Source: Dugong dugon (Eukaryota; Chordata; Mammalia; Sirenia; Dugongidae). Taken from it: 64,000 nucleotides of DNA. Both the position numbers and the translations under genes were made by a program. Below the pieces are notes generated by a model. That model worked only from the letters and a program-made list of their open reading frames with translations. It did no database searches and was not told where the DNA came from. Below are positions 24,203 to 33,861 of this stretch, one piece after another; position 1 is the first letter of the stretch; every line of letters begins with the position of its first letter. Location: contig CM057475.1 of assembly GCA_030035585.1 (NCBI GenBank), positions 84,089,334-84,153,333 of the forward strand, in the 5' to 3' direction.

Positions 24203-24780
24203 CTACCAAGCCAGCTGCTTCAGGATGATGGGGAACATGGTGAGACCAGTGAATTCCATGAGCACGGGCCCACTGCTACACTTCATTTGCTGTGAAGTGC
24301 GTTCCTTGATCTGAGGCAATGCTGTGTGGGATATAACGCTGGATAAGGCATTCTGTAAGTCCACAGATGATAGTTTTGGCAGAAGCACTGCATACAGGGA
24401 AGGCAAATCAATATCCAGAGTAAGTGTGTATTCCAGTAAGAATAAAACCCTGCCCTTTCCGTGATGGATGCCATCCAACGTAATCAACCTGCCACCAGGT
24501 TGCTGGCTGATCACCTCAAGGAATGGTGCCATATCAGGGACTCAGTGTTGGTCTCTGCTGCTAGCAGATTGGGCACTCAGCAGGAGCTGTAGCCAGGTTG
24601 GCCTTAGTGAGTGGAAGTCCATGGTGCTGATCCCATGTATAACCTCCATCCCTGCCACCATGGCCACTTTGTTCATAAGCCTACTGGACAATGATGGGAG
24701 TGGCTGGGGAAAGAGGAAGACTGATTTCCACATAACTCGTCATCCTATCCACTTGACTGTGAAAATCTTCCTCTGCTGAG
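24203..24780 (-). pseudogene. Retroviral integrase remnant
   Basis: The minus strand upstream of the dUTPase is consistent with the catalytic core of a class III integrase: a WxxDxxG-type region and a region encoding an HHPEAAGL-like motif in an alternate frame near 24210-24260. It is broken by frameshifts. The frame at 24532-24203 is the longest open piece but does not follow the integrase frame throughout. Confidence 0.55.
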
Positions 24781-25581
24781 GTCACCCTTTAGTGAGCATT
24801 CACGTGAGACACAAATACCTTCACTTCTTTGGCTTATTCAGAGAGGTTTATCCACATACCTCTTCCCCATAAATCCTTGTCTCCTATTTTCTAATCATGT
24901 TCCTTCCAAGTCCCTGACCATCCAGCCAAACCACTGGCCATGGCCCATGAATCAGTATACAGATTTGCACATCTGGCCATTTCTACTTCCAAGCAAAGTG
25001 AAAAACCAGGTGCACCACTCCAAGTTCTGCTCAATGGGAGGATTTTCCTTCACCACTGTCCTTCAGGGAGGTTCCAGAAAGGGGCTACAGTGCTGCCACT
25101 GTACATTTTTGAGTGGTGCCTGTGTATCTTGCAGAACCATCTGTAAACCAGGCACAAGTTTTCTCTTCCTCAGTCAACTAATCATTAAGGAATTCCCCGT
25201 GAGCCCACAGGTGAAGACTGGGAGATAGAAGGTAATGTGACAGGAGTGGAGACCATGGGCATTTGAGCCACTTCCTCATGCAACCTGTGCTTTCAGGTCT
25301 GCTCCAGCCCAATCTCATATATACCACTTCCATTTAATGATGCAGTGCTGCTGTGCTTGTCCAACTTTATTACTCTGTGTATCAGACAACACCCAGTTCA
25401 TGATGGGCAGCTCAGGCTTCATGGTGACTTGGTGGCCCACGGTTAAGTGTTCAGTCTCTACTAAGGCCCAGTGACAAGCCAAAAGCTGTTTCTCAAACGG
25501 AGAATAGTTATCTGCATATGATAGCAGGGCTCTGCTCCAAAATCCAAAGGGTCTGCACTGTGATTCACCAATAGGGGCCCA

Positions 25582-25905
25582 TCAAAGACTCCAAACAGCA
25601 TCTCTATCTGCCACTAACACTTCAAGCACCACTAGATCAACCAGATCATATGGCCCAAGTGGCAGAGCTGCTTGCACAGCAGCCTGAACCTGTTGTAGAG
25701 CCTTCTCTTGGTCTGGGTCCCACTCAAAACTAGCAGCTTTCTGAGTCACTTGATAAATAAGCTGGAGTAGCATACCCAAATAAAGGAAATGTTGCCTCCA
25801 AAATCCAAAGAGGCCCACTGAGTGTTGTGCCTCCTTTTTAGTTGTTGGAGGAGCCATCTGTAATAACTTATCCTTCACTTCAGAAGTAATAGCTTGACAT
25901 AACCA
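25582..25905 (-). pseudogene. RT thumb / RNase H start of ERV-L pol
   Basis: The minus frame contains PPTTKKEAQHSVGLFGFWRQ and then a KAASFEWDPDQEKALQQVQ region, the RT connection typical of class III retroelements, running to VLVADRDAVWSL near the RNase H start. It begins immediately after the primer-binding-site leader, showing that gag, protease and the RT catalytic palm were deleted. It is an old remnant. Confidence 0.8.
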
Positions 25906-25918
25906 ACTCCTGGTACCA
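25906..25918 (-). promoter_or_regulatory. tRNA-Leu-type primer-binding site
   Basis: The minus strand reads TGGTACCAGGAGT, the Leu-tRNA primer-binding site for which ERV-L is named. It begins two bases inside the 5' LTR end at 25921, the expected spacing. Confidence 0.88.
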
Positions 25919-25920
25919 AA

Positions 25921-25962
25921 TGTCTTAGGCTGGGTTGTCTTGAGAAGCAAAACCTGTGAAGC

Positions 25963-26010
<48 letters not shown>

Positions 26011-26516
26011 TCATCTCTATATGTATGTAGAAAGAGAGAGACAGAGAGGGATATTTCTACCAAGGATAACAGTTTATGCATTTGTAGAGGCTGGTAAGTT
26101 CCAAGTCTGTGGGTCAGGCTGGAGGTTTCTTCTGACTTGCACAGCTGTAGGGGTTGGTGAACCCAAGATTGGCAGGTTAGACAACAGTCCTCTGGCTCAC
26201 AGGCTATGGAGGCCGACAAATTCCAAGATAAGCAGGTAAGCTGCTAGCTCAAGTCCCAAGAACCAGAGGTCAGATGAACAGGAGCCAACTGCAGGATCCA
26301 GAGCCAGCAAAAGCCTGTGAGTCTTGCCAGGAAGTCCACCTATATTGGATGCAGGTCACACCCTCAAGAAAACTCCCTTTCAGCTGACTGGCTACTCATA
26401 GCAGATCCCATCATGGAGGTGATTACATCATTATATGACTGCCAAACTACATCATAACTGCCAAACCATGGAGAATCATGGCCCAGCCAAGCTGACACAC
26501 AACCTTAATGATCGCA
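25921..26516 (-). repeat. 5' LTR of ERV-L provirus
   Basis: Partner of 22664-23271. It differs by a dinucleotide expansion near 25965-26010 and scattered substitutions, so the provirus is old. Confidence 0.88.
25965..26010. repeat. (AT)n microsatellite in LTR
   Basis: An almost pure ta/at run, absent from the partner LTR, arose within the LTR after insertion. Confidence 0.9.
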
Positions 26517-27150
26517 ACTTGTATAATCAAAAATTTTACACACATAAAAGTAGAAATGATACTGTAATAAACCCAATTCAATCATCACCTAGATCTGACC
26601 ATTATTAACATTTAGCCATATTTGTGTCAGGTTGTTTTTTCCCTGTGCAGAAGTCTGTTCAAATAAGCCCAAAGCTTCTTGACATTTGATCCCCAGATAC
26701 TTCAGGATGCATCTCTAAAAATTAAGGACATTTCCTTATAAACCCTAACCCCAAAATCACAAGATAAACAATAATTCCATAAAATCATTTAACACCCAGA
26801 CCATATTCAAATTCCTGGTTGTCTTCAAAGTGAGTTTTTCAGTTGGTTTGGGCAACGATGTATCCATGTATTATTATGGACAGACTAGAAAGTGATCTCA
26901 TCTGTTTTTATTCTCCATTGCATTTCCAACGGTCACAAGGTAAAGTACAGAGTAGGAGATCAGTAAGTATCTGCTAAATAGACCAACTAATAACTTGTTA
27001 AGAATAAAAATTCAGGGTAAAAAACAGCCTGTATAGTATCAACCATTCCTTTTAACCTTTAATTTTAAAATAACTTCAAATTTATATAAAAGTTGCAGGA
27101 ATCAGACACACAGCTCCTATATGCCCTTCGCTTATATTCCCAGTTAACAT
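26517..27150. other. No gene seen
   Basis: A/T-rich sequence without exon-like structure. The region about 26560-26830 (aaacccaattcaatcatcac and similar) resembles old L1 sequence, but I cannot name it. Confidence 0.4.
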
Positions 27151-27313
27151 TTTTTTAATTTGTTTTTTCTATTGTACTTTAGATGAAGGTTTACAGAATA
27201 GTTTCGCATTAAACAGTCAGTACACATATTGTTTTATGACCTTGGTTAACAAACTCATGACATGTCAACACTCTCCCTTCTCGACCTTGGAGGACCTTTT
27301 TTTTTTTTTTTTG
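27151..27313 (-). mobile_element. L1 3'-UTR end fragment
   Basis: The sequence attgtactttagatgaaggt and the following ttatgaccttggttaacaaa are the terminal part of the L1 3' UTR, also seen at 53225 and 53640. It ends in a poly-T run at 27298-27312. Confidence 0.75.
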
Positions 27314-27397
27314 GTGAAAATATCCAGTTAACATTTTTGAACCTTGAGAATAAGTTACAAATGTATTGTCCCAACCCCCCCCCAAAAAAAAAAACAA

Positions 27398-27573
27398 TAA
27401 ACAAAACAAAAACAAAAACACATTGCCATCGAGTTGATTCTCATAGCTACCCTAAAGGACACAGCAGAACTGCCCCATAGGGTTTCCAAGGAGCAGCTGG
27501 TGGATTTGAACTGCTGACCTTTCTGTTAGCAGCTGTAGCTCTTAACCACTATTTCACGAGGGTTTGCACGTAT
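27398..27573 (-). mobile_element. AfroSINE
   Basis: Minus-strand SINE with an A-rich (CAAAAA)n side, the body (cattgccatcgagttgattc, ccatagggtttccaaggagc) and the tRNA-related end (ggatttgaactgctgacctt, agctcttaaccacta). Confidence 0.85.
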
Positions 27574-27751
27574 TGCCCCATTACTCCTTAATATTCCAGT
27601 GTAATGTCTGAAGTACAAGGACACTCTCTAGATGGTAACCAATGGTACAACAATCGAAACCAAGGGATTAACAGCAATAGATATTAACATCTGATGCTCC
27701 AACGGCATTAAAAAATTCCCCCTCCTTTCTCCTTTACATTTTAATATTCCA

Positions 27752-28682
27752 CAAGTTGTCGTTCGGTGCCGTCAAGCCGATTCTGAATCACAGTGACCCT
27801 ATGTACAAGAGAATGAAACACTGCCTGGTCCTCCATCATCCTCACAATTGTTGCTATGCTTGAGCCCATTGTTGTAGCCACTGTATCAATCCATCTTTTT
27901 GAGGGTAGTCTTTTTCTCCAACCCTCTACTTCACCAATCATGATGTCCTTCTCCAGGGACTGATCCCTCCTGATAACATGTCCAAAGTATGTGAGATGTA
28001 GTCTTGCCATCCTTTCTTCTAAGGAGCATTCTGGCTGTACTTGTAAGATAGATTTGTTCGTTCTTTTGGCAGTCCATGGTATATTCAATATTCTTCATTA
28101 ACACCGTAATTCAAAGACATCAATTCTTCTTTGGTCTTCCTTATCCATTGACCAGCTTTCACATGCGTAAGAGGTGATTGAAAACATCATGGCTTGGGTC
28201 TGGAGCACCTTAGTCTTCAAGGTGACATCTGTGCTTTTCAAAACTTTAAAGAGGTCTTTTGCAGCAGATCTGCCCAGTGCAATGCGTTTTTTGATTTCCT
28301 GACTGCTGCTTCCATGGGTGTTGATTGTGGATCCAAGTAAAATCCTTGACAACTTCAATCTTTTCTCCGTTTATCATGATTATCATGATGTTGCTTATTG
28401 TTTCAGTTGTGAGAGTTTTTGTTTTATGTTGAGATGTAACCCATACTGAAGGCTGTAGTCTTTCATTTTCATCACTAAGTGTTTCAAGTCCTCTTCACTT
28501 TCAGCAAGCAAGGTTGTGTCATATGCGTAACACAGGGCGTTAGTGAGTCTTCCTCTAATCCTGATGCCCCTTTCTTCTTCATACAGTCCAGCTTCTCAGG
28601 TTATCTGCTCAGCAGACATACTGAATAAGTATGGTGAAAGGATACAACCCTGATGCACACCTTTCCTGATTTTAAACCACAA
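27752..28682 (-). mobile_element. RTE LINE, 5'-truncated
   Basis: The minus-strand 3' end lies at 27752 (ttgtcgttcggtgccgtcaa). The RT C-terminal part is readable in two open pieces (28088-27741 and 28358-28098). The copy ends near 28682 within the RT, so it is 5'-truncated. Confidence 0.85.
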
Positions 28683-30120
28683 GGACAACATACATTTTCT
28701 TAATAAAAAATCACACCATATGACTCAAAATGACCCTTCACCTCTGCACCACCCTCTAAATCAAAATCCTCTCCCCAGAGTCATAAATTAAGAATGCAGC
28801 CTCCAGACATTTTTCTGTGCAACACACATAGAGCTCGGATTAACATAATTTTTCCAGTTGCCTTTCTCTCATACAAATATCTCCTTTGAAGATCATCTGT
28901 GTTAGTATAAACATATCTAATAATGTAAAAGTTAACTTTAATTAAAATTTAACTTAATTTTAATTTTTTATTTTAGAAATCCACTGCACAGTTATTTCAG
29001 TGTGCATGAGTACACTTTAACTTATCCATTCCTTCCCCATGTTCTGCTACCACCAATGAGGCTCCATCTGTGTGTTTTGTGTGATCCTCTAGAAAGGTGA
29101 CTGAAAAACGGAAAAATCAATTTAAATGTTAAAAATCCTTCCACATGTTACTGCAAACCCTTTATCCACTGGTCGTCCTACCAGCTCAGTATGGAGAGGC
29201 ATGTGTCCCCACAGGGTCACTGACATCAGATAGCACCCTGCCTCCCCTTCTGAAACAGTCTGATGGACTGAAACTTTAAATTTCTTCCTTTGCCACTGAA
29301 GTTGAATAAACCTTCATTTAAGTATATTAGCTTATTTGAGTAACTTGAAACAGTGACACTAAGAAACTTCTATGGCATAGTGGGTAGAAATCACAGTAGG
29401 TGCTTAATAAAAAGGGATTATATGGATCTGTCCCATTTATTTTTCTCTCTGTCCTTAGGGATATCACTGGGTCTTGAGGCCTACTCTAAGAGAACTATCT
29501 GTGCTAAATTTATTTCATTATTCATACCTTTATTTTGTAAAAACACTACCAAGCACCTGGGTGTACCAAGCAGGCACCAGTGTAGGTAGGTCTTGAGGGA
29601 GCGACCAAGTGCGTTATTACAGCATTTTATGGTTCAGAATTCCCATAGAACACACTGGGGAAGTTTTTCTGGTTTTTTTATCTCCTCGCTGGGCTGCAAT
29701 TCGTGAACTTTAGCACAATGTGAATCAGCTTCATGTCCCTCCTTTCCCCAGTTCCAGAAAGGAAAGAGAGGCCAAACTCCAGGCAGTCCTGGTACTGTAG
29801 GGCCATCTGGGGCAACAGGGATATGTGGCTGTAGACTGGCTGTAAGATGAGGATTCTAAAGAGTTATGAATTCCCTTACGTGTGTAGTTCGAGAGAAATA
29901 TCCTTTTTTTTGTTTGTAAATATGCATAAATTCTCAGGGACACTACTTAAATTGCCTCAGCAAAAACTCCAAGGAGCAAAATATAGTGCAAGTTCAATAA
30001 GTCAAATCTAGGTATTGGATATGTGGATAACTACTCCCCCCTCTTTGAAGAAGAGTCGATGTTTTTATAATAAAAAGCTTAGAGTCGTTTTCACACACTT
30101 TCATCCCAAGGAGGGACCAT
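28683..30120. other. No gene seen
   Basis: Mostly A/T-rich unique DNA. No exon with matching splice sites and family identity was found, although the DNA at 29440-29600 and 29710-29940 contains short open frames on both strands. Confidence 0.4.
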
Positions 30121-30124
30121 CCCC

Positions 30125-30760
30125 GCCTCCTCTGCGCACCCGCCAAGCTGGGGCGCGCTCAGACCCCGCACCCTGTGCCTTTTCCAACCCGGCTACCAAG
30201 AAGGCCCTCTTGGTCTCCCGCCACTACCTCCACCCTTTTCAGACTGGTCCATGGTTCCTGTGAGCTCCGCACTCGAAACCCCCGAGCTTCCCGCCATTTC
30301 CTCTCAGCTCGGAGGTGTTCGCGTCTTTAGCTCCTCGGCTGATGATTGGACCAAACCTCACCGGTGGCGCGACCCCAGCAGCACGCCTGCGCAGTGCACT
30401 TCCGCACTTGACGGCAGTTACTTCGCCAGGAGGGAAGGAAGGGCGAAAGGGGAGGGGCAACGGTTCCTTGCCTGCGCCCAAGTCGGGCTCCCTGCCTGGC
30501 AGCTACTACGCAGACGTAAACCTAGAGGCCAGAAAATCCAGTTCGGAGAAGCTCAGGTCAGCGTATAGCCTTCTAGGCTTGCTATTGGTCAGTTGATGAG
30601 CCAGTGTCCTGCGCATGTGTAAGACCTCCCACGGGGCTCTCTCTTTTTGCGTGTCCGGCGCTCCGCAGGCTTGGGATTCTAACTCCGCCCACAGAGGCAG
30701 GGATACGTGCGCGTCTGCTGTTCTCAGGTACGAGAAGTTTGAATTCCTCTTCTGCCAGTT
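30125..30760. promoter_or_regulatory. CpG-rich promoter-like block
   Basis: Strikingly CpG-rich against its surroundings. It has ATTGG (inverted CCAAT) at 30345-30349 and 30584-30588, GC-box-like ggaggggc at 30451-30458 and ctccgccc at 30683-30690, and NRF1-like ctgcgcagtgc and tgcgcatgtg near 30388 and 30610. A donor-like CAG/GTACGA lies at 30725-30731. No TATA box or known first exon is evident. It may drive an unidentified transcript in either direction, or be the distal promoter of SYCE1, about 8.5 kb downstream on the minus strand. No coding sequence within it was recognised. Confidence 0.6.
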
Positions 30761-30896
30761 TTCCTTACTGAACACATGATGCGAGGTGTCCTTGAAACCG
30801 GAGCAATGGGTCGATGCCCAGCGTGCTAGGAGCCAATCTTTCAGACGCTGATTTTGAGAGGAAGAAAGAGTTTATTTCGCAGGCTGTTGTTGTTGT

Positions 30897-32128
30897 TAAA
30901 TTTTGCTAAAGATAATTCAAAAGCAGCTGCAATGGTATGTCAACAGGGAACTGCCAAAAATTCAGGCCGGATTCAGAAGAGGACGTGGAACCAGGGATAT
31001 CATTGCTGATGTCAGATGGATGCTGGCTGAAAGCAGAGAATACCAGAAAGATGCTTACCTGTGTTTTATTGACTATGCAAAGGCATTCGACTGTGTGGAT
31101 CAAAACAAATTATGGCTAACATTGTGAAGAATAGGAATTCCAGAACACTTAATTGTGCTAATGAGGAACCTGTACATAGATCAAGAGGCAATTGTTTGGA
31201 CAGAACAAGGGGATACTGCATAGTTTAAAGTCAGGAAAGGTGTGCATCAGGGTTGTATCCTTTCACCATACGTATTCAATCTGTATGCTGAGCAAATAAT
31301 CCAGGAAGCTGGACTATATGAAGAAGAAAGGGGCATCAGGATTGGAGGAAGACTCATTAACAAGATGACACAACCTTGCCTGCTGAAAGTGAAGAGGGCT
31401 TGAAGCACTTACTGAAGATCAAAGACCACAGCCTTCAGTATGGATTACACTTCAACATAAAAAAAAAAAAATCCTCACAACTGAAACAATAAGCAACATC
31501 ATGATAAATGGAGAAAAGATTGAAGTTGTCAAGGATTTCATTTGACTTGGATCCACAGTCAACACCCATGGAAGCAGCAGTCAGGAAATCAAAAAATGCA
31601 TTGCACTGGGCAAATCTGCTGCAAAAGATCTCTTTAAAGTTTTGAAAAGCAAAGATGTCACCTTGAAGACTAAGGTGCCCTTGACCCAAGCTATGGTATT
31701 TTCAATCACATCATATGCATGTGAAAGCTGGACAGTGAATAAGGAAGACCAGAAAAGAATTGACGCCTTTGAATTGTGTTGGCAAATATTGAATATAGCA
31801 TGGACTGCCAAAAGAAAGAACAAATCTGTCTTGGAAGAAGTACAATGAGAATGCTTCTTGGAAGCAAGGATGGAGATACTTCATCTCACATACTTTGGAC
31901 ATGTTGTCAGGAGGGACTAGTCCCTGGAGAAGGACATCATGCTTCATAAAGTACAGGGTCAGGGAAAAAGAGGAAGACCCTCAATGAGATGGATTGACAC
32001 ACTGGCTGCAACAAGGGGCTCACACATAGCGATGATGGTGAGGATGGTGCAGGACCAGGCAGAGTTTCATTATGTGGTGCTTAGGGTCGCTATGAGTTGG
32101 AACCGACTTCACAGCACCTAAGAACAAC
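30897..32128 (+). mobile_element. RTE LINE, 5'-truncated
   Basis: Plus-strand copy beginning inside the RT domain (gataattcaaaagcagctgc; open piece 30903-31127 reads LPKIQAGFRRGRGTRDII) and reaching the 3' end at about 32128. The catalytic box region near 31365 is deleted. Several frameshifts are visible. Confidence 0.88.
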
Positions 32129-33685
32129 AGCGACATACAGGGGTGAAGGAAGGCAGGTGGGCAGGATCAGGAAGTTCTACACGTTCATAGTTTCTATTGA
32201 TTATTTATTATGGTGTGGGGCTAAGACTTAGCACGGAAGTGGCCAAGGAACTTTTTGCCCTTGAAATGGGTTTGGCTACTGCAGATGACGTATGTCTGGT
32301 GATTTTGGTTCTTTGACATTAGTCTTTTCACTTCTTGGTGTGAGTTCTCTTGTGTTATTGAGCATACGTGGCAGCCTGGCGTCATCTGTTGATCATCTTT
32401 GTTCGTGCGTGTCTGACCACTCTGAACCGGTTAGATCTGGATCCATCGGGGGCTCTCCACATAGGCTGTAAAACAAGTTAGAGTAAGTGCGTGATGTGTT
32501 GGGGCGGTGACTGGAAGTGGCATGATAACTGGTGGAGTACTAATTAATTCGGTGTCCTCTGCTTCTAGGGTCCCCTAACATCCTCGTTTCACTGATGGCT
32601 CGGAGGCAGGAACTTGGGACCTCAGCCATTGCTTAGTAGAGACCTGTAGAGAGGGAGACAGGAAGTGACCTACAGAGAAAGATTCCGTGAAGAAGAACAC
32701 ACAGACACAGAAGAGACGTTTAGAAAGGGCAGCCAATGGGGACATACAGCGGCCTGCAGGGCCCGCCCCCAAACAATGAGGACGAGGCCTGGGAGCCTTG
32801 CTCAGACGCCTGCGCTGTGGCACTGGGTCCTGCCCTTTTGAGGAGCCATGCGATCTGGACCAGGGGGTGCCGGGTTCTCCCGCAGTCCTGGTCCGGCTCT
32901 CTGAGGAGGTTCAGGGCTCCACCTCTCCCCAGGGCCACTGGACCCTGTGCTGACACTGAATCCGTGGAGTCCATGGGCACATTCTACTTCAGCATATCGT
33001 GACCAGCAGTCCTCCTCCTTCCCCCCTCAACCCCAACACACACCGTACAGTAAGGTCAGGGCCAGGGTAGCAGGTGTGGACTCTCTGCTGTCCCAGAACT
33101 TTATCTCAGGTAAGAGAAGACGGGCCTCGAGTTCCTCGAGGGCTGGGGCAGGGGAGACACTTTTAGTCATTGTCTTGGAGGCAGTATGTGAGTACGTTCC
33201 TGAGATCGGGGTGCTCCTCCTGCTCTGCCGGCCTGTGAGTCAGTCTGGCCCCCAGGGCAGGACCGGTGAGAGTGCGTCCAGAGGGCCCCGGCCTCCCTGC
33301 ACCCCTCAGCCCTGCTGGCTAGGCGGGCGTGACCTGCTAACGCTGTCCTCTGGTTGAACAAGCTGATGGGGAAGCTGAGGCAAGAGGACCAGGACTGGCG
33401 GGTGGCCAGCAGCACCATGTGCAAGGACCAAGGGGAAGGCAGCCAGCAGGTAGACTATGATGCAGGTACAGTGGCCACCCTCGCAGAGCTTCAGAACCCC
33501 GACCACTGCCAAGAGGGCCCTGGGGAGAGGGCCTGGTGACTCGTCGGCCTCTCACCTTAACAAACTCCTCCCTTGCGCCCACCTCCATCAAGCGCTGGAT
33601 TGGGCTCTTTCCCTGGGACTGAGATCAATCAGTGAATGGATTCATCATTCAATCGAAGAGTCAAACACAAAAGAATAGATAAACC
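32129..33685. other. Unassigned GC-rich sequence with exon-like segments
   Basis: No recognised gene. Two donor-like sites stand out: TATCTCAG/GTAAGAG at about 33103-33118, and GATGCAG/GTACAG at about 33460-33472. The latter is preceded by an open segment from about 33354 (NKLMGKLRQEDQDWR) without a recognisable domain. I see no complete exon-intron structure, so these are candidates only. Confidence 0.35.
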
Positions 33686-33689
33686 AAAT

Positions 33690-33855
33690 AAACCCAAACC
33701 CGTTACCATCCAGTGAATTCTGACTCATAGAGACCCTATAGGACAAAGTAGAACTGTCTCATAAGATTTTCAAGGAGCAGCTGGTGGATTCAAACTGTTG
33801 ACCTTTTGGTTAGCAGCCATAGCTCTTAACCAATGTGGCACCAGGGCTCCAAAAC
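33690..33855 (-). mobile_element. AfroSINE
   Basis: Minus-strand SINE: acccgttaccatccagtgaa, then agaccctataggacaaagta, with the tRNA-related end ttgaccttttggttagcagc and aatgtggcaccagggctcc. Confidence 0.85.
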
Positions 33856-33861
33856 AATTTG

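Larger units (their letters stand above)
22664..26516 (-). mobile_element. ERV-L-type provirus, internally deleted
   Basis: A complete but decayed provirus on the minus strand. It has two similar LTRs in the same orientation (5' LTR 26516-25921, 3' LTR 23271-22664), ATTTG/ACTTG flanks at 22659-22663 and 26517-26521 (5 bp, one mismatch), a primer-binding site two bases inside the 5' LTR, and pol remnants. gag, protease and most of the RT palm are gone; no envelope gene is seen. A dUTPase after the integrase is characteristic of ERV-L (class III) elements. Stops and frame changes make it non-functional. Confidence 0.9.

Noticed and set aside
25940..26239. Isoleucine/tyrosine-repeat open frame
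   Set aside because: It is created by the (AT)n microsatellite in an LTR.
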